A stretch of DNA of 64,000 bases. Origin: Spirochaetota bacterium (GTDB taxonomy: Bacteria > Spirochaetota > Spirochaetia > Treponematales > Rectinemataceae). The notes below the pieces were generated by a model. The model was given only the letters and a program-made list of their open reading frames with translations, did not search any database and was not told the origin of the DNA. Shown here one piece after another: positions 27,723 through 37,381 of the stretch. Within the stretch, counting starts at the first letter, position 1; the number at the start of each line of letters is the position of its first letter. Location: contig JAJUJQ010000001.1 of assembly GCA_029265255.1 (NCBI GenBank), positions 186,001-250,000 of the forward strand, in the 5' to 3' direction. A program made the position numbers and the translations under genes.

Positions 27723-29054
27723 ATGCACGAATTTCCTTCCTTCGACTGGCAGCGCTTACCCCTCTACAAGGAAGTACCGGCAGAGCAATGGTACGACTGG
27801 CATTGGCAGATGGCGCATGCGATACGGGACATCGAAACTCTGAAACAGGTAGTTCCTCTCACCGATCAGGAACAGCACGATATCGCCGAAGTGCTCAAAG
27901 TGTTCCGCATGGCAATCACCCCCTATTATGCCTCCCTGATCGATCTTTCGAATCCGGTCTGCCCCGTGCGCCTTCAGGCGATACCGCGCATCCAGGAAAC
28001 CCATTTCCTCGCGTCCGACCAAGCCGATCCACTTCATGAGGATGTCGATTCTCCGGTTCCCGGTCTTACCCATCGCTATCCGGACCGTGTCCTCCTCCTG
28101 GTGACGAACATGTGCTCTATGAACTGCCGTCACTGCACACGCCGCCGTTTTGTTGGCCATGAGGACCTGCACCTCGAGGAAGCTCAGATCGATGCCGCCG
28201 TTGAGTACATCAGGCAAACCCCCATCGTGCGTGATGTGCTGATTTCAGGTGGCGATCCTTTTATCCTTTCCACGGAGCGGCTAGAACGCATCATTCAGAA
28301 AATCAGAGCGATACCGCATGTCGAAATCATCCGGATCGGTACCCGCACCCCGGTCGTCATGCCGATGCGCATCACCGATGAACTCGTGAATATGCTGAGA
28401 AAATACCACCCCATCTACGTCAATACGCACTTCAACCACCCGCGGGAGATTACAGCAGAGGCCAGGGAAGCCTGCCGCAAGCTCGCCGATGCCGGCATTC
28501 CGCTCGGCAACCAGAGCGTGCTGCTGCGCGATATCAACGACTGTCCGGTCCTCATGAAAAAGCTTGTACAGAAACTGCTCACCATCCGCGTAAAGCCTTA
28601 CTATATCTATCAGTGTGACATGTCGCTTGGTATTTCACATTTTAGGACTACGGTCTCAAAGGGAATTGAGATCATCGAAAACCTGCGCGGCCACACAAGT
28701 GGCATGGCGGTACCGACATTCGTCATCGATGCGCCGGGAGGCGGAGGCAAGATTCCGGTTATGCCGGATTACCTCATTACTTCGAACGAAAAGCGGGTTA
28801 TACTTCGCAACTACGAGGGCGTGATCACGACCTACGACGAGCCCGAAAGCTACAAGGAAGACTGCGGCCAATGCCGCATCTGCTACGACGAACCCTGGCT
28901 CGGGCCCACCTGCGGGGTTGCGCGCCTTCTCAGCGGTGAACAGAGAGTGCTGGAACCAGCAAATCTTCGACGCGGCAACCGCTTGAAGGATGATATTGCC
29001 CATATGACTGGCCGCGGAGGCATATCGAAGACCGGCAAAAAGGGCTCAACCTGA
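27723..29054 (+). CDS. kamA: Lysine 2,3-aminomutase
   Basis: 443 residues, radical SAM. The cluster ligands are C131, C135 and C138 in MCSMNCRHCTRR. HVEIIRIGTRTPVVMP follows, and the PLP lysine is in DAPGGGGKIPVMPDY. The C-terminal Cys-rich tail (EDCGQCRICYDE, GPTCG) is the zinc site of the clostridial enzyme and distinguishes it from the shorter EpmB. It converts L-lysine to beta-lysine, the first step of the pathway. Confidence 0.95.
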   Translation: MHEFPSFDWQRLPLYKEVPAEQWYDWHWQMAHAIRDIETLKQVVPLTDQEQHDIAEVLKVFRMAITPYYASLIDLSNPVCPVRLQAIPRIQETHFLASDQADPLHEDVDSPVPGLTHRYPDRVLLLVTNMCSMNCRHCTRRRFVGHEDLHLEEAQIDAAVEYIRQTPIVRDVLISGGDPFILSTERLERIIQKIRAIPHVEIIRIGTRTPVVMPMRITDELVNMLRKYHPIYVNTHFNHPREITAEAREACRKLADAGIPLGNQSVLLRDINDCPVLMKKLVQKLLTIRVKPYYIYQCDMSLGISHFRTTVSKGIEIIENLRGHTSGMAVPTFVIDAPGGGGKIPVMPDYLITSNEKRVILRNYEGVITTYDEPESYKEDCGQCRICYDEPWLGPTCGVARLLSGEQRVLEPANLRRGNRLKDDIAHMTGRGGISKTGKKGST

Positions 29055-29073
29055 GCCTCGGGGAGCTTCTTGC

Positions 29074-30051
29074 ATGAGGGCTTCAAAGCCTGTGCAAAGG
29101 CATGGATGCGCAATGCTGCTGGAAACTCGGCTTTACTCTGGCCATCTCAATCTCATCACCGGTTTTTCGTCGGGGTGCGGGAAAACCGGCTTGGCCCGTG
29201 CCATGATGGCACAGCTTCGCGCTGAGGGGAAGAAGGCGGCGATTCTCACCGCGGGATATGAAGCGGGGAAGGGAATGCCGGGTGGTTCGCCCGTTGTACC
29301 GACAAACCGTATCGAGCTCTGGCCGGGGGAGGTATTCGCGACATCGTCGTCTATCTTGCCGCATATGGATTGTCTGCCGCTGATCGAGGCTGGCCCCTTT
29401 GGATCGAGCGCGCTTGGTCCGGTAGTCATCGCGCGGGCGGGTCGCTATGGCAACGCGATTCTTGTCGGGCCGGGACAGAACGAGACACTCGCGGAGGCCA
29501 GCCGTGACGCGTTAGCGCTTCCTGGAATCGATGCGGTGATTATCGATGGCACGCTGAGCCGGCTTACGCAGCTGTCCCATCTTCAGGAGGCCTTGCTGTT
29601 TTGCGCTGTCATGGTGGATCGAGCGAACTGCAGGAGGATCGCGGAGCGCATGGTACATTTTCTCAGGCTTGCGACACTGCCAGAATGGAAGGGAAGGTCG
29701 GAATCCGGTCTGAATTCCGGAACATGCCATATCATCGATGGCCCTCTTACCAGTTCAAAGCTTGCAGAGCTCAGCGTGAAACGAGCGGCCGCGCCCGGTG
29801 GTGAGCGCACGCTGCCAATTGTGGTAGACGACATGGCTCATATCTTTCTGAGTGAACAGGAGCTTGAGAGCCTTGTGATACACCAGCAGCTCTTTGTTGC
29901 ACGGCCGACGCGATTTGCTGGTTTCGTGCTGACTCTTCGTGATCTTTTGCTCGAAGAATTTCTGCCAAACCTTCCGGCGAATGTCGTGGATCATATTATC
30001 TGCAGCAATCCGTATGAAGAGGACGCCTACGGAATGGGAGGCGCCGCATGA
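29074..30051 (+). CDS. kamB: Lysine 5,6-aminomutase reactivase subunit KamB
   Basis: 325 residues. A P-loop lies at residues 30-38 (GFSSGCGKT). Otherwise there is little similarity to well-known families, as is typical for KamB. It lies between kamA and the MutS-like kamC and overlaps kamC by 4 nt, as in clostridial and fusobacterial clusters, where the pair is annotated as the factor that restores inactivated lysine 5,6-aminomutase. GGGGAGC is 7 nt before the ATG at 29074; a later ATG at 29113 is possible. Confidence 0.8.
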   Translation: MRASKPVQRHGCAMLLETRLYSGHLNLITGFSSGCGKTGLARAMMAQLRAEGKKAAILTAGYEAGKGMPGGSPVVPTNRIELWPGEVFATSSSILPHMDCLPLIEAGPFGSSALGPVVIARAGRYGNAILVGPGQNETLAEASRDALALPGIDAVIIDGTLSRLTQLSHLQEALLFCAVMVDRANCRRIAERMVHFLRLATLPEWKGRSESGLNSGTCHIIDGPLTSSKLAELSVKRAAAPGGERTLPIVVDDMAHIFLSEQELESLVIHQQLFVARPTRFAGFVLTLRDLLLEEFLPNLPANVVDHIICSNPYEEDAYGMGGAA

Positions 30052-31808
30052 CCAGTCCGATGCCCATCGCTCCTCATGTCGCCGCGTTCTCCCGCGTGAA
30101 CGAATTTCTCGCGCGTCTCGATCCACGTAGCCCGTATGGGAAGGATCTGAAAGCAGCGCTTGGAATTCTAGTGTGCCGGGCTGAGCTTGAACAATGGTAC
30201 AACGATATTGAAGCGGCAGGACTGGTCCTTTCGGATTCGCCGCGTGCCGACCGCGTTCTTTGGCATCTGGGAAAATTGCCGCGGTTGCCGGATCTCAAAG
30301 CGGGAACCGAAGGTTGGGGGCTGCTCGAACTCTTTCTGGTGAAGAAATTTCTGGTGCATTATCAGGGGTTGAGAAAGGTCGCGGGAGAAGCAGCGTGCGC
30401 GCAGTTCGGCCTTGTCTTCGAATCGAATGAATTTTTTGAGGCTCTGTGCGCGGGAAATGTGGACGCGGAGAGTTTCTCCATCACGACTCGCCATGAGCCC
30501 GCGCTGAAAGAAATCAGGACCAGGCTCGAAGAGGTAGCGCAGCGCATTGCGCTGCGGCGCAGGGAACAGGAAGCGGCTATTCGGGCCTTGCGGGGATTCG
30601 ATTTTGCGGGACGCGATTTCCTTATCGTACCACGAGATAAGGCGTTCGCCGCGCTGGAAGCCGCCGCACGTGGTGAAGGGCCGATGCTGGCCGCAGAGCC
30701 CTATGACGGGCGCACCATGTCGATTCGACTTCTGCCGGACGCCGGCATGCTGGAACTCGAAGAAACCAGGCAAAAGGAACGGGATGCTGAGCGGGTGCTG
30801 GAAGAAAAGACTATCGCGCGCTTGGTCGAGCTGACTTCGAGCGAATTGCAGCGGCTGGCCTTGTATACCGCGGCTGTCGCCCGTTTTGACCTTGCATTGG
30901 CGAAAAGGCGGCTGGCACATGACATCCGCGGTATCCGCCCGACATTGACCACATCGAAGCCGCACCTCCACTGTCGTGGAGGCCGCTTCATTCCCCTGGA
31001 AGAGGAATGCCGCAGTCGGCATGCGCGCTATGAGCCGCTCGATATCTCGCTCGATGTCCCCGTGGCGATACTCACCGGCTCCAATATGGGAGGCAAGACC
31101 TGCGTACTGCAGACACTCTTGTTTCTCCAAATTCTGGCGCAATGCGGCATGTATGTTCCTGCAGATGAATTTTCGACCCGCGTATATTCATGGATCGATG
31201 TCGCGGGGGAGGATCGTGAAGCACGAAAGCGTGGCTTGTCGGCCTATGGATTGGAGATCAGGCGTCTGGTTGAAATTCTCGACGCGGTTGAAAGAGGGCC
31301 TGGCTTGGTCGTGTTTGACGAGTTCGCGCATACCACGAGCGCCGAAGAGTCACGAGCCCTCATGCAGGCGGTGGTAGAGCGATTCGCCGAAGCCGAAGGT
31401 TCCGTCGCGCTGTTCGCAACCCATATCGCCTGCAGCCTTCCTCCGGACCGGGGACGGATGTTCCGCATGGCAGGCCTTGATCGCGAACGCGCGCGCGCTT
31501 TTTTTTTGGGGAAAACCAGCGGTGCTTGTGATCTTGAGGATCTGCTTGGACACATCAACGCGCTTATGTGCTATCAGGTTCGCGCTGTGAATGATGCCCC
31601 TGCTCCCGCTGGCTCGGATGCGCTCGCGGTGGCACGTTTGCTCGGGCTCGATGAACGCATTGCCGCGCGCGCCGAGTTACTGCTCGCGGAGGAAACCGCG
31701 CGGAGGGCTGGATCAGGAAATGCACCACTCTGCGCCGAGCCGACCGACTGTTCCAAAGAAGAAAAGTCTCAAAATCCGGAGAGAACGATAAGGAGCGTGA
31801 GAACATGA
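30048..31808 (+). CDS. kamC: MutS-like ATPase, lysine 5,6-aminomutase reactivase KamC
   Basis: 586 residues. The C-terminal part is a MutS-type ATPase: Walker A TGSNMGGKTCVLQT at ~343-356, Walker B LVVFDEFAHTTS, and AYGLEIRRLVEILDAV between. The N-terminal ~300 residues are helical, with a coiled-coil-like stretch (ELEETRQKERDAERVLEEKT), and lack the mismatch-recognition domain of MutS. This fits KamC, not DNA repair. It overlaps kamB and kamD by 4 nt each, so the reactivase and the mutase are translated together. Confidence 0.87.
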   Translation: MTSPMPIAPHVAAFSRVNEFLARLDPRSPYGKDLKAALGILVCRAELEQWYNDIEAAGLVLSDSPRADRVLWHLGKLPRLPDLKAGTEGWGLLELFLVKKFLVHYQGLRKVAGEAACAQFGLVFESNEFFEALCAGNVDAESFSITTRHEPALKEIRTRLEEVAQRIALRRREQEAAIRALRGFDFAGRDFLIVPRDKAFAALEAAARGEGPMLAAEPYDGRTMSIRLLPDAGMLELEETRQKERDAERVLEEKTIARLVELTSSELQRLALYTAAVARFDLALAKRRLAHDIRGIRPTLTTSKPHLHCRGGRFIPLEEECRSRHARYEPLDISLDVPVAILTGSNMGGKTCVLQTLLFLQILAQCGMYVPADEFSTRVYSWIDVAGEDREARKRGLSAYGLEIRRLVEILDAVERGPGLVVFDEFAHTTSAEESRALMQAVVERFAEAEGSVALFATHIACSLPPDRGRMFRMAGLDRERARAFFLGKTSGACDLEDLLGHINALMCYQVRAVNDAPAPAGSDALAVARLLGLDERIAARAELLLAEETARRAGSGNAPLCAEPTDCSKEEKSQNPERTIRSVRT

Positions 31809-33373
31809 TCAGAAACAAGCTCAACCTTTCGCAGGAAAAGATTGATCATGCGAGAGAGCTCGCGGCGAGAATCTGTTCGCCAGTACTGGAATTCATCAAA
31901 GCCCACACGACAGTGACTGTCGAGCGCGCCACGCTTCGCCTCATGGGTGCCGACGGGGCATCCCCCGATGGGGTGCCGGTTCCCAACCTCGTCGTGGACA
32001 GCCTACGTGATCGATTGGGTCAGGGAGCGGCGCTCTGGTATGCAAACGCGCTTCTGACCACCGGCTGGGACCTTCCAGGCCTGAATCGCGAAATCGCGCA
32101 AGGGTTCAATATCACTTCAATTCCGATGTCCGACCGTACTCGTGCCGCCGCGCTTGCTGCAGAACTCGTGCAACGCCAACTGTCCCGCATCGATGCCAAC
32201 CGCGCATACCGCGAGGCCAGGCTTGAGGAATTCAAAGGGCGCAATCACAGTCCTCTTCTGTATCTTATTGTCGCGACCGGAAACATCTATGAGGATGTCA
32301 AGCAGGCGCAGGCTGCCGCTCTCCGCGGCGCAGATGTTATCGCGGTCATTCGCACCACAGCCCAAAGCCTCCTCGACTACGTACCGTATGGCGCCACGAC
32401 CGAAGGCTTTGGCGGCACCTATGCCACACAAGAGAATTTCCGCATTATGCGGCAGGCTCTCGATGAAGTGATGGAACGAGAAAAGCGATACATATACCAA
32501 ACAAATTACGCCTCTGGCCTCTGTATGCCGGAAATCGCAGCCATGGGCGCGCTCGAACGACTCGACATGATGCTCAATGACTCCATGTATGGCATCCTGT
32601 TCCGCGACATCAATATGTACCGAACCTTCGTCGATCAGCGATTCAGCCGTATGATCAATGCCTATTCCGGCATCATCATCAACACTGGGGAGGATAATTA
32701 CCTTACGACCAGCGATGCCTTCGAAAAGGCGTACACAGTGCTGGCCTCACAATTCCTGAATGAACGTTTTGCCTACGCGGCAGGCCTCCAGCCCTGGCAG
32801 ATGGGCCTCGGACACGCCTTCGAAATGGATCCTTCGATTAAAAACGGCATTCTCTATGAGCTTGCCCAGGCCCAGATGGCACGCGAGATCTTCCCGGAAC
32901 ATCCGCTGAAATACATGCCGCCGACGAAGCATATGTCAGGGGATATCTTCCAGGGCCTTGTCATGGACAATATGTTCAATTTCGTTTCCAAAGCCACAGG
33001 TCAGGGAATCCATCTTCTCGGCATGCTCACCGAGGCAATCCATACACCCTTCATGATGGACCGCCACATCGCGGTGGAAACCGCGCGGTATGTCATGAAC
33101 GGCATCGATGCGATCATGGACGAAATCGAATTTCGGCCAGATGGCCTGATCGTACGCCGCGCGCACGAAGTGCTCGACCGCACCGTCCAGTTCCTTGAGG
33201 AGATTGAGCGTATCGGCCTCATGCAGAGCATCGAACAGGCGATGTTTGCCGATATCGCGCGACCGCGAACCGGAGGCAAGGGTTTGGACGGACTGGTCGA
33301 AAAGGATCCAGATTATTACAACCCCGCAGAAGAAGCGCTCGAGACAGCGCTTGGCCTTAAAGGGAGGGAATAA
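31805..33373 (+). CDS. kamD: Lysine 5,6-aminomutase alpha subunit
   Basis: 522 residues, usual length. It is a TIM-barrel PLP/adenosylcobalamin enzyme; characteristic segments are VIAVIRTTAQSLLDYVPYG, TEGFGGTYATQENFRIM, NTGEDNYLTTSDA and LGHAFEMDPSI. With KamE it moves the terminal amino group of beta-lysine to give 3,5-diaminohexanoate. The stop is separated by 1 nt from the kamE start. Confidence 0.95.
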   Translation: MIRNKLNLSQEKIDHARELAARICSPVLEFIKAHTTVTVERATLRLMGADGASPDGVPVPNLVVDSLRDRLGQGAALWYANALLTTGWDLPGLNREIAQGFNITSIPMSDRTRAAALAAELVQRQLSRIDANRAYREARLEEFKGRNHSPLLYLIVATGNIYEDVKQAQAAALRGADVIAVIRTTAQSLLDYVPYGATTEGFGGTYATQENFRIMRQALDEVMEREKRYIYQTNYASGLCMPEIAAMGALERLDMMLNDSMYGILFRDINMYRTFVDQRFSRMINAYSGIIINTGEDNYLTTSDAFEKAYTVLASQFLNERFAYAAGLQPWQMGLGHAFEMDPSIKNGILYELAQAQMAREIFPEHPLKYMPPTKHMSGDIFQGLVMDNMFNFVSKATGQGIHLLGMLTEAIHTPFMMDRHIAVETARYVMNGIDAIMDEIEFRPDGLIVRRAHEVLDRTVQFLEEIERIGLMQSIEQAMFADIARPRTGGKGLDGLVEKDPDYYNPAEEALETALGLKGRE

Positions 33374-33374
33374 C

Positions 33375-34115
33375 ATGGCGCATATCATCCGGCCGTACGG
33401 CGATACCATGGATGACGGCAAGGTCCAGCTTTCGTTCAGCCTGCCGGTTCCATTCGGATCGCGGGCGATGGAGGCCGCTCGCCGCATCGTGCTCGCGTGG
33501 GGATTCCATGACTGCGAAGTAGTCCACGCAGCTCCCATGTCTGACGAATTCACCTTCTTCGTTGCCTACGCCGCGACACGGCATGGCATCGACTGGGATA
33601 CTGTGGAAGGAGATCGGGATGATCGCGAGAAATCGATGACCATGGACGAGGTCAATGCGTTCATCAAGGAGACAATAGGGCGCAAGGTTGTGGTGGTGGG
33701 GGCTTGTACCGGATTCGATGCTCACACGGTCGGTATCGATGCGATCATGAACATGAAGGGATATAACCACCATTACGGGCTCGAGCGTTACGAGATGATT
33801 GAGGCACACAACCTCGGAGCCCAGGTACCGAATGAAAAGCTGATCGAATATGCCGAATTGCACAACGCCGATGCCATTCTTGTCTCCCAGGTGGTGACCC
33901 AGAAGGATTCGCACGTTCACACGCTTACCGAATTCATAGAGCTTCTGGAAGCCAAGGGTGAGCGTGGCAGGTTTATCTGCATTGCGGGCGGACCGCGCAT
34001 TTCCCACAAGCTTGCTGCCAAAATTGGGTTCGATGCGGGGTTTGGCAGGGGCACCTATGCCGAGGATGTTGCGACCTTCATCGTACGAAAAATGGCACAG
34101 GAAGGGAAGAAATAG
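33375..34115 (+). CDS. kamE: Lysine 5,6-aminomutase beta subunit (cobalamin-binding)
   Basis: 246 residues. The base-off B12 motif DxHxxG is D115-H117-G120 in GFDAHTVGID. The Lys in MNMKGYNHH just after is the likely PLP-binding residue (family knowledge, not aligned). A small N-terminal dimerisation domain precedes. The ATG at 33375 follows GGGAGG; upstream codons belong to kamD. The B12 dependence implies a cobalamin supply outside the window. Confidence 0.95.
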   Translation: MAHIIRPYGDTMDDGKVQLSFSLPVPFGSRAMEAARRIVLAWGFHDCEVVHAAPMSDEFTFFVAYAATRHGIDWDTVEGDRDDREKSMTMDEVNAFIKETIGRKVVVVGACTGFDAHTVGIDAIMNMKGYNHHYGLERYEMIEAHNLGAQVPNEKLIEYAELHNADAILVSQVVTQKDSHVHTLTEFIELLEAKGERGRFICIAGGPRISHKLAAKIGFDAGFGRGTYAEDVATFIVRKMAQEGKK

Positions 34116-34249
34116 GAGCTTTTATCGATTTGGCGTTGCGTTGGGGCTGTAACTGGGATATTGTGGAAGCATACTCTGGGGAAGGATCGCTGGAATACGA
34201 AAGTAGAGGCTGCTGATAGGCAACCTGATCATACAAGAGGAGGCATTGT

Positions 34250-35884
34250 ATGGAAAATTTCGGTATACTGGCGCTGCTGCCGCCGATTCTGACGGTTGCG
34301 CTCGCCATTCTGACCAAGGACGTCATCATCAGCCTGTTCCTTGGTATCTTTGCTGGAGCAATGACGGTAGCGGGAGGCAATCCGCTTCAGGCCCTTGTTC
34401 GGCTGACGGATCTGCTCGCCGAAATGCTTGCGGATGGCTGGAATATCCGCATCATTCTGTTCTGCGCGCTGCTGGGAGCGCTGGTTGGCATGTGGCATAA
34501 GACCGGCGCGGCCTACGCGTTCGGTTCCTGGGCCGGGAAAAAAGCAAAGAGCAAAGTAAGCGTCCTGCTTTTTACCTGGATTTTCGGAATCATCATCTTC
34601 ATTGATGATTATTTCAACAGCCTGACCATCGGCGCGTGCATGCGGCCGGTCTGCGACGAAAAGAAAATATCCAGAGCGAAGCTGGCCTACATCCTGGACT
34701 CGACCGCGGCGCCCGTCTGCATCATCGCTCCCATTTCGAGCTGGGTTATCACAGTGATGAGCTATACCAAGGGTTCGGAGGGATTCGATAAGCTTGGTAT
34801 CAGCGAATTTACCTACTTCATTCGAACCATACCGAATAACCTTTATGCGCTCTTCGCCATCCTAATGGTGGCATTCGTCGCGCTCAAGGGGAGAGATTTT
34901 GGCCCCATGGCCCGCTCGGAAGCAAGAGCGGAGAAAGGGCTCGGGCTCTATGACGAAAAGCGTTATGGACTGGTAGCCGGCAAACTCGACGAGAAAGCAG
35001 CGACCACCAATGCCAAGTGGTTCGATTTTTTCATTCCGCTGGTTCTGCTCATTGCCTGCGCGGTCGTATTCTTCCCGGTCACGACTTGGATGGGGTCCAT
35101 TGATGGCGAAAAGATTAAAACCATGAGCGAAGCGATGGCGTCGATGTCGCTCGGCGAGGCATTCAACAATACCGATGCCTCGAAAGCGCTTTTCTATGCG
35201 ATCATGTTTACCATTGTTTTTTCCTATCTCTACTTCATAGCCCGCAGGCTGCTCAACATTTCCCAGAGCGCCGAGTCGATCATAGAAGGCATCAAGTCCA
35301 TGGTTCCAGCCATTGTCATCCTTTCCATGGCATGGTCTATCGGCTTCATCATCAAGAAATCTCCTGAGGATGGCGGTGTCGGTCTCGCTAATTACCTAGC
35401 GCAGGTAGTGACCAGTGGCAACTTTCCGCTTTGGCTGCTGCCGCTCATCGTATTCCTTATTTCGTGTGTGATTTCGTTCTCGACAGGTACCAGTTGGGGT
35501 ACTATGGCGATCATGATTCCGATCGCCATGCCTATCGCCATAGCGCTAGGAGAGAAAATGGGTCTCCAAGGTGACGCGCTCATCAATGTGACCATATTCT
35601 CTACAGCATCGGTTATGGGCGGCGCGGTGTTTGGAGACCATTGCTCACCTATTTCCGATACGACAATACTCTCATCCACGGGAGCCAATTGTCCGCATCT
35701 CGAGCATGTGGCAACCCAGATGCCGTATGCGGTCTTTATCGCGATTTGCACAGCCTTTGGTGTTCTCGCGATCGGTATTTCTAGCAGCACGATAATTGGC
35801 CTGGCGGTGACTGCCGTGCTGTTCCTTTTCGGGATTGCGGTACTTCCGAAGCTGTGGGGAGTAGAAAAGCAGGCACTCGAATGA
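34250..35884 (+). CDS. NhaC-family transporter, probable lysine carrier of the cluster
   Basis: 544 residues with about 12-13 membrane segments. Family motifs include DDYFNSLTIGACMRPV, DSTAAPVCIIAPISSW, SFSTGTSWGTMAIMIP and GGAVFGDHCSPISDTT. NhaC proteins exchange Na+ and H+, and relatives linked to lysine genes have been predicted to carry lysine (LysW group). Position at the end of the lysine operon, 134 nt after kamE and behind AGAGGAGG, supports lysine uptake or antiport; this is inference. The gap holds no terminator. Confidence 0.85.
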   Translation: MENFGILALLPPILTVALAILTKDVIISLFLGIFAGAMTVAGGNPLQALVRLTDLLAEMLADGWNIRIILFCALLGALVGMWHKTGAAYAFGSWAGKKAKSKVSVLLFTWIFGIIIFIDDYFNSLTIGACMRPVCDEKKISRAKLAYILDSTAAPVCIIAPISSWVITVMSYTKGSEGFDKLGISEFTYFIRTIPNNLYALFAILMVAFVALKGRDFGPMARSEARAEKGLGLYDEKRYGLVAGKLDEKAATTNAKWFDFFIPLVLLIACAVVFFPVTTWMGSIDGEKIKTMSEAMASMSLGEAFNNTDASKALFYAIMFTIVFSYLYFIARRLLNISQSAESIIEGIKSMVPAIVILSMAWSIGFIIKKSPEDGGVGLANYLAQVVTSGNFPLWLLPLIVFLISCVISFSTGTSWGTMAIMIPIAMPIAIALGEKMGLQGDALINVTIFSTASVMGGAVFGDHCSPISDTTILSSTGANCPHLEHVATQMPYAVFIAICTAFGVLAIGISSSTIIGLAVTAVLFLFGIAVLPKLWGVEKQALE

Positions 35885-35950
35885 ATTGAAGCCGCTACCT
35901 GAGGCGCGATTGAAGCGCTTTCCTGAGCATCACAGCTACTGAGAGCAATT

Positions 35951-35975
35951 GGGGCTGCCCCTGGCGGGCAGCCCC
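35951..35975. terminator. GC-rich hairpin ending the lysine operon
   Basis: GGGGCTGCCC and GGGCAGCCCC form a perfect 10-bp stem with a 5-nt loop, followed by a weak T stretch (TCTGTTAT). It lies between convergent units (NhaC-type transporter and pepT) and may serve both. Confidence 0.65.
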
Positions 35976-36013
35976 TCTGTTATACGCGGATCACCATTAT
36001 AGGCTAGGACATA

Positions 36014-37282
36014 TCATGCGTGCTGAGCGCTGGACCAGATCCTGACAAGATTCAGCATGGTTTCCACTGCCAGCGACATTTCGGCAAGGGAGGCCCACTC
36101 GAATCGACTGTGGTAATTGTAGCCGCCTGTGAAAAGATTGGGGGTGGGAATGCCCATCTCGGTGAGTCGCGAGCCGTCGGTGCCGCCGCGGATCGGCTTC
36201 ATTTCGGGCTCGAAGCCGGCCTTGCGAATTGCTTGTTCGAGCTTTCCGAGCACGTCGGGATGAGCATCGAGCTTTTTCTTCATATTGAGATACTGTGGTG
36301 TGATAGTCAGAGTGACTGCCCCTCCTGGGAACTGGGCTTCGACCGCGCGCGCAAAAGACTTGACTGCCTCAATGCGTTCTTGCATGCGCTCACTGGAGAA
36401 ATCCCTCAGATAGATGTCAACCCATGCCTGGTCTATGGTGCCTTTCACTTCTATTGGACAATAGTAGCCGTACCATCCGTCGGTCGCTTCGGGACTCTCG
36501 GAGCGAGGAAGCATTGCGATAAGGCTTGCCGCCATGGCAACCGCATTGGCAAGCTTGCCACGCGCGGCGCCGATATGAATCGATTTGCCGGCACACTCTG
36601 CCTTGATAGCAACCGCATTGAAGCATTCGGCTTCGATTTCTGGAGCCTTGCCGCCATCGAGCGTATAACACGCGATCGCTTTTGCCTTCTTGAGCGGGAA
36701 GCGGTCCATTCCCTTGCCGGTTTCCTCATCGGGGGTAAAATAGATATCAATCGGCCCATGCGGTATCGAAGGGTGGGACACCAGGTGCGCAAGTACTGTC
36801 ATGATCTCGGCAACACCAGCCTTGTCGTCAGCGCCGAGCAGGGTAGAACCGTCGGTTACGACAATGGTGTCACCAACATGGTCGGCGAGATCTGGAAACT
36901 CTGCTGGGTCGAGCATCACGTTTCCGGATAGCTGCAGTTTTGTGCCATCATAAGATCGAATGACGCGAGGCTGCACGCCAGTGCCGGAGACATCGCTCGC
37001 GGTATCCATGTGTGCCATAAGCCCGATGCACGGCGCTTTCTCACAGCCAGGCGAGGCGGGTAGGCGGGCGATCAGATAGCAGTGATCGTCCAGTTCGACC
37101 TCCTGAATACCCATAGAGCGCAACTCGTGCTCGAGTAGACGGGCAAGATCCCATTGGCCCTTTGTGGAAGGCGTCTCGTCACTGTGGCGATTGCTTTGGG
37201 TGTCGATTTTTGCATAACGTACAAGCCGATCGATTAGTTCGTCCGTCCACGGACGAGAAAGAAATTCAGTTGGTGTCTTCAT
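36014..37282 (-). CDS. pepT: Peptidase T (tripeptide aminopeptidase)
   Basis: 422 residues, M20 family. The metal ligands are in GLMAHMDTASD, TLLGADDKAGVAEI and YFTPDEETGKGMDRF, and the C-terminal RGGTDGSRL is present. It releases the N-terminal residue of tripeptides in the cytoplasm, supplying amino acids, which suits a lysine-fermenting cell. The ATG at 37282 matches family starts. There is no Shine-Dalgarno site; TAGTAAAAT lies 4-12 nt upstream, so the mRNA may be leaderless. Confidence 0.95.
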   Translation of the reverse strand: MKTPTEFLSRPWTDELIDRLVRYAKIDTQSNRHSDETPSTKGQWDLARLLEHELRSMGIQEVELDDHCYLIARLPASPGCEKAPCIGLMAHMDTASDVSGTGVQPRVIRSYDGTKLQLSGNVMLDPAEFPDLADHVGDTIVVTDGSTLLGADDKAGVAEIMTVLAHLVSHPSIPHGPIDIYFTPDEETGKGMDRFPLKKAKAIACYTLDGGKAPEIEAECFNAVAIKAECAGKSIHIGAARGKLANAVAMAASLIAMLPRSESPEATDGWYGYYCPIEVKGTIDQAWVDIYLRDFSSERMQERIEAVKSFARAVEAQFPGGAVTLTITPQYLNMKKKLDAHPDVLGKLEQAIRKAGFEPEMKPIRGGTDGSRLTEMGIPTPNLFTGGYNYHSRFEWASLAEMSLAVETMLNLVRIWSSAQHA

Positions 37283-37345
37283 ATTGATTTTACTATGGCA
37301 CCAAGGGAAGGGGGCGCGCAAGAGGCTCCGACGCTCTGGTGGCTA

Positions 37346-37374
37346 TTGTTCCCTGCCCATCTCCGGGATATTGT
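37346..37374 (+). promoter_or_regulatory. Predicted leaderless promoter of the DUF2156 gene
   Basis: TTGTTC, 17 nt, TATTGT, ending 7 nt before the ATG at 37382; no Shine-Dalgarno sequence is present. Both hexamers are imperfect matches. Confidence 0.4.
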
Positions 37375-37381
37375 AAACGCT

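Noticed and set aside
30048..31808. A DNA mismatch repair function for the MutS-like gene
   Set aside because: The mismatch-binding domain is missing and the gene overlaps kamB and kamD, so the lysine 5,6-aminomutase reactivase role fits better.
36020..36931. A 303-codon open frame opposite pepT
   Set aside because: It is a shadow of pepT, whose metal-binding motifs are complete on the minus strand.
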